The position numbers and the translations under genes are program-made. The notes under the pieces were generated by a model that saw only the letters and a list, made by a program, of their open reading frames with translations, was not told where the DNA came from and did not search any database. Positions 5,169 to 5,727 of a stretch of 5,727 bases of DNA are shown piece by piece. This DNA comes from Elusimicrobiota bacterium (GTDB taxonomy: Bacteria; RUG730): the NCBI GenBank assembly GCA_031259185.1, contig JAIRLV010000064.1, positions 1 through 5,727 on the forward strand, written 5' to 3'. Each line of letters opens with the position of its first letter. The stretch's first letter is position 1.

Positions 5169-5727
5169 AAATTTTTCTCTTTTATAATTAAACTCAACAC
5201 TTGTTGTTCTTGTTTAGTAATTCCAAAATATTTATAAAAGTCCATATCAGTCCATGACTTCTTATAATCATTCACTAACGGCAAATAATCTTTTTTGATG
5301 TTCACATCAAAAAAGATTAGTGAACACACCGCGCGAAATGACTTTAATTGCATAAACTCCCAACAATTTTTCGCTTCTGTTAAAGTATTAAAAGAAAATC
5401 TATGTAATTTTCCTTCTTTGAGAGCAGATCCTTGATTATTATTTCTAGATAATAAGTCCTCAATAGCTTCATTTAGTGTTTTATAGTATCCACCTTTTGT
5501 AAGAATAAACTTACTTCCTTTTCCTCGTTTTCTATTTATAATTGTAGAAAGTGGAACTACATTTTTAATTCCATTATTTTTTATTGAATGTGGTTTTTTT
5601 CTAATTTTATCTATAATAGAGTTTTGTGAGAGAGAATCATAATCAAATAAACCATTATTTGTAACTTTTATAATTCCCAGATCCATTCTTCCAACAGAAT
5701 CTCCAAAATATTTTGCAACATCTTTTT
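5165..5727 (-). CDS. Methyltransferase target-recognition-like protein, C-terminal part (5' end outside window)
   Basis: The frame stays open upstream of the Met codon at 5684-5686 to the window edge (reading DVAKYFGDSVGR before it), so this is probably the C-terminal part of a longer protein and that Met is unlikely to be the true start. Numbered from that Met, residues 96-162 align with residues 220-287 of the next protein at about half identical positions, sharing TEAKN/NEAKN, LKSFR, LP--NDY-KSWTD and FY-YF. The preceding stretch also aligns loosely (VVPLSTI with FVPFAEI, GGYY with YGYY). It is therefore a paralogue of the target-recognition half, possibly itself starting with NPPY outside the window. 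It ends in an ATGA overlap with the next gene. A 15-bp perfect hairpin lies in its coding sequence. I cannot tell whether it is active. Confidence 0.65.
   Translation of the reverse strand, partial: KDVAKYFGDSVGRMDLGIIKVTNNGLFDYDSLSQNSIIDKIRKKPHSIKNNGIKNVVPLSTIINRKRGKGSKFILTKGGYYKTLNEAIEDLLSRNNNQGSALKEGKLHRFSFNTLTEAKNCWEFMQLKSFRAVCSLIFFDVNIKKDYLPLVNDYKKSWTDMDFYKYFGITKQEQQVLSLIIKEKNL
5286..5319. repeat. Perfect 15-bp hairpin inside the methyltransferase-like gene
   Basis: TAATCTTTTTTGATG (5286-5300) is exactly reverse-complementary to 5305-5319, with a 4-nt loop. It encodes FFDVNIKKDY on the minus strand. A second layer exists: TTCACTAA (5271-5278) pairs with TTAGTGAA (5317-5324), and GTTCAC (5300-5305) pairs with GTGAAC (5320-5325), so alternative folds compete. 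Confidence 0.75.

Overview
The window is low-GC DNA from what looks like a tailed bacteriophage or prophage. The left edge carries the end of a probable HK97-fold major capsid protein gene, and everything after it is accessory DNA: a nuclease/methyltransferase fusion, a TnpB transposon and phage-style adenine methyltransferase genes. The plus-strand starts at 560 and 2441 lack a clear Shine-Dalgarno and sit in A/T-rich leaders, as is common in phages of Bacteroidota, but this is not enough to name a host. No rRNA, tRNA or CRISPR array is visible.

Layout: (1) 3-464, capsid C-terminus, closed by a strong intrinsic terminator (481-514). (2) 560-2314, one large protein made of a zinc ribbon, seven KYG-type repeats, a PD-(D/E)XK-like nuclease and an N6-adenine-type methyltransferase. 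Its last codons repeat the last codons of the capsid gene (30 of 33 bases, same frame, 1850 bp apart). (3) About 2326-3710, an IS200/IS605-superfamily element of the tnpB-only (IS1341-like) kind, with left and right hairpins sharing the loop TCTTTAG, an intact-looking tnpB and a likely omegaRNA running into the right end. (4) 3711-3871, a start-less coding tail that ends in a stop overlapping the stop of the opposing gene. (5) 5727 down to 3868 on the minus strand, three genes coupled by two ATGA overlaps. The last two appear to be the two halves of one gamma-type adenine methyltransferase in swapped order: motif IV plus target-recognition half first, motif X/I-III half second. The first, cut by the window edge, is a paralogue of the target-recognition half.

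The most plausible reading is a hypervariable slot beside a capsid gene filled with DNA-targeting functions: a putative self-protecting homing or restriction-like protein, an RNA-guided TnpB nuclease, and a split methyltransferase set that could protect phage DNA from host restriction or rival endonucleases. The strongest leads are the capsid-tail duplication on the fusion protein, the fusion itself, and the split, order-swapped methyltransferase with two target-recognition halves and apparently one AdoMet-binding half.
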